A stretch of DNA of 64,000 nt from Xestospongia bergquistia (taxonomy: Eukaryota > Porifera > Demospongiae > Haplosclerida > Petrosiidae): contig OZ014414.1 of the NCBI GenBank assembly GCA_963965975.1, positions 5,245,501 to 5,309,500 of the forward strand. The letters are read 5' to 3'. The notes beneath the pieces were generated by a model. The model had not been told where the DNA came from. It saw nothing but the letters and a program-made list of their open reading frames with translations, and did not search any database. Positions 63,486-64,000 of the stretch are shown here, piece by piece (position 1 is the first letter of the stretch; every line of letters begins with the position of its first letter). The translations under genes were made by a program, and so were the position numbers.

Positions 63486-64000
63486 GACACACTGGAAGTG
63501 TTCAGTGGAATGATGATGACAATAGTGTATGGCTCACTAGACCAAGTGTAATACAAAGTGAAGATGTTATAAGTAAATTAATTAAAGACCAACGAACAGG
63601 AAAAGAATGGAATATTCGTCTCATCTCATCATCTCCTGAAAGTACTTCAGTTATTGTAAACAATCTTAATAAGTGTATAGTGTGGAGTCTTGAGATATAC
63701 AACACTTCATTGGACAGTAAGTGTGTATCGATATTATCAGAGATACTAAAAACTAATAAAACAATAAAGACATTAGTGCTGCGGTCCTCTTTGCTTACTA
63801 GTGGTATTAAACAAGTCAGTGATAGTCTCTTTAATAATAAAACACTTGAACAGTTAGTGTTGTGGGATGTTTCTGATATCACAGATGAAGATATGACCAA
63901 CTTATCTACTATGTTATCAAGTAATACAACTTTAAAAGAACTAGAACTCGTCAACTGTAACATCACCGATAATAGAGTCCGATATATCTGTGAAGGACTT
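63486..64000 (+). CDS. LRR exon, copy C, running off the window
   Basis: After the acceptor ataacag the exon reads HTGSVQWNDDDNSVWLTRPS and LIKDQRTGKEWNIRLISSS, then LRRs such as LKELELVNCNITDNRVRYIC, open to the window end. It closely matches the exons at 1238 and 26499. It has no in-frame ATG ahead of the repeats, and gene C stops 2 kb earlier, so it is either an orphan exon or reached by a splice variant that I cannot phase correctly. Confidence 0.75.

Overview
This window looks like metazoan nuclear DNA from a sponge, most likely a demosponge such as Amphimedon. That is inferred from the AT-rich composition, the many short GT-AG introns (often 50-100 bases), tiny exons, and the mix of Death-domain, FN3, ankyrin-GTPase and ribonuclease-inhibitor-type LRR genes. 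It was not tested by any search. Much of the DNA is decayed: only four gene models read through cleanly.

The main theme is a local family of candidate innate-immune or cell-death genes. The best copy (gene B, 31153 to 25706, minus) assembles into 12 exons whose phases all agree, giving a 1,050-residue protein: Death domain, two CARD/death-like helical bundles, an unnamed sponge-type module, coiled coil, acidic linker and five LRRs. It resembles an NLR without the NACHT ATPase, with a coiled coil in its place. Gene C (57155 to 61431, plus) is an inverted relative. Its 12 in-phase exons give 791 residues with CARD-like first and Death second, and it stops before the LRR; its LRR exon lies orphaned at 63486 and runs off the right edge. 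Copy A (1238 to 1989) is a lone LRR exon at the left edge. Copy F (38944 to 35650) is a dead full-length relative. Fragments D and E (7275-7533 and 9340-9890) are scraps of a fifth, lying on either side of an intact four-membrane-span gene on the opposite strand.

Layout: 0-2 kb PLE fragment and LRR copy A; 3-7.1 kb hAT and CACTA fossils; 7.3-9.9 kb fragments D/E around the tetraspan gene; 11-13.3 kb MULE and Gypsy fossils; 16-17.7 kb ankyrin-GTPase pseudogene; 22.3-24 kb dynein heavy chain C-terminal exons; 24-25.6 kb a zinc-finger DNA transposon and an NNMT-type methyltransferase pseudogene; 25.7-31.2 kb gene B; 32.7-34.4 kb a WH2-domain pseudogene; 34.6-38.9 kb an FN3 fragment and copy F; 42.5-44.3 kb a gene made of many tiny acidic exons; 45.6-46 kb a small three-exon gene with a faint stefin look; 46.6-53.5 kb transposon fossils including a LINE; 53.9-56.4 kb an FN3 receptor pseudogene; 57-64 kb gene C and its orphan LRR exon.

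The LRR exons of A, B and C share their preceding intron as well as coding sequence, so the copies arose by DNA duplication, partly inverted, followed by transposon insertion, domain reshuffling and decay. This is a birth-and-death pattern typical of recognition receptors.
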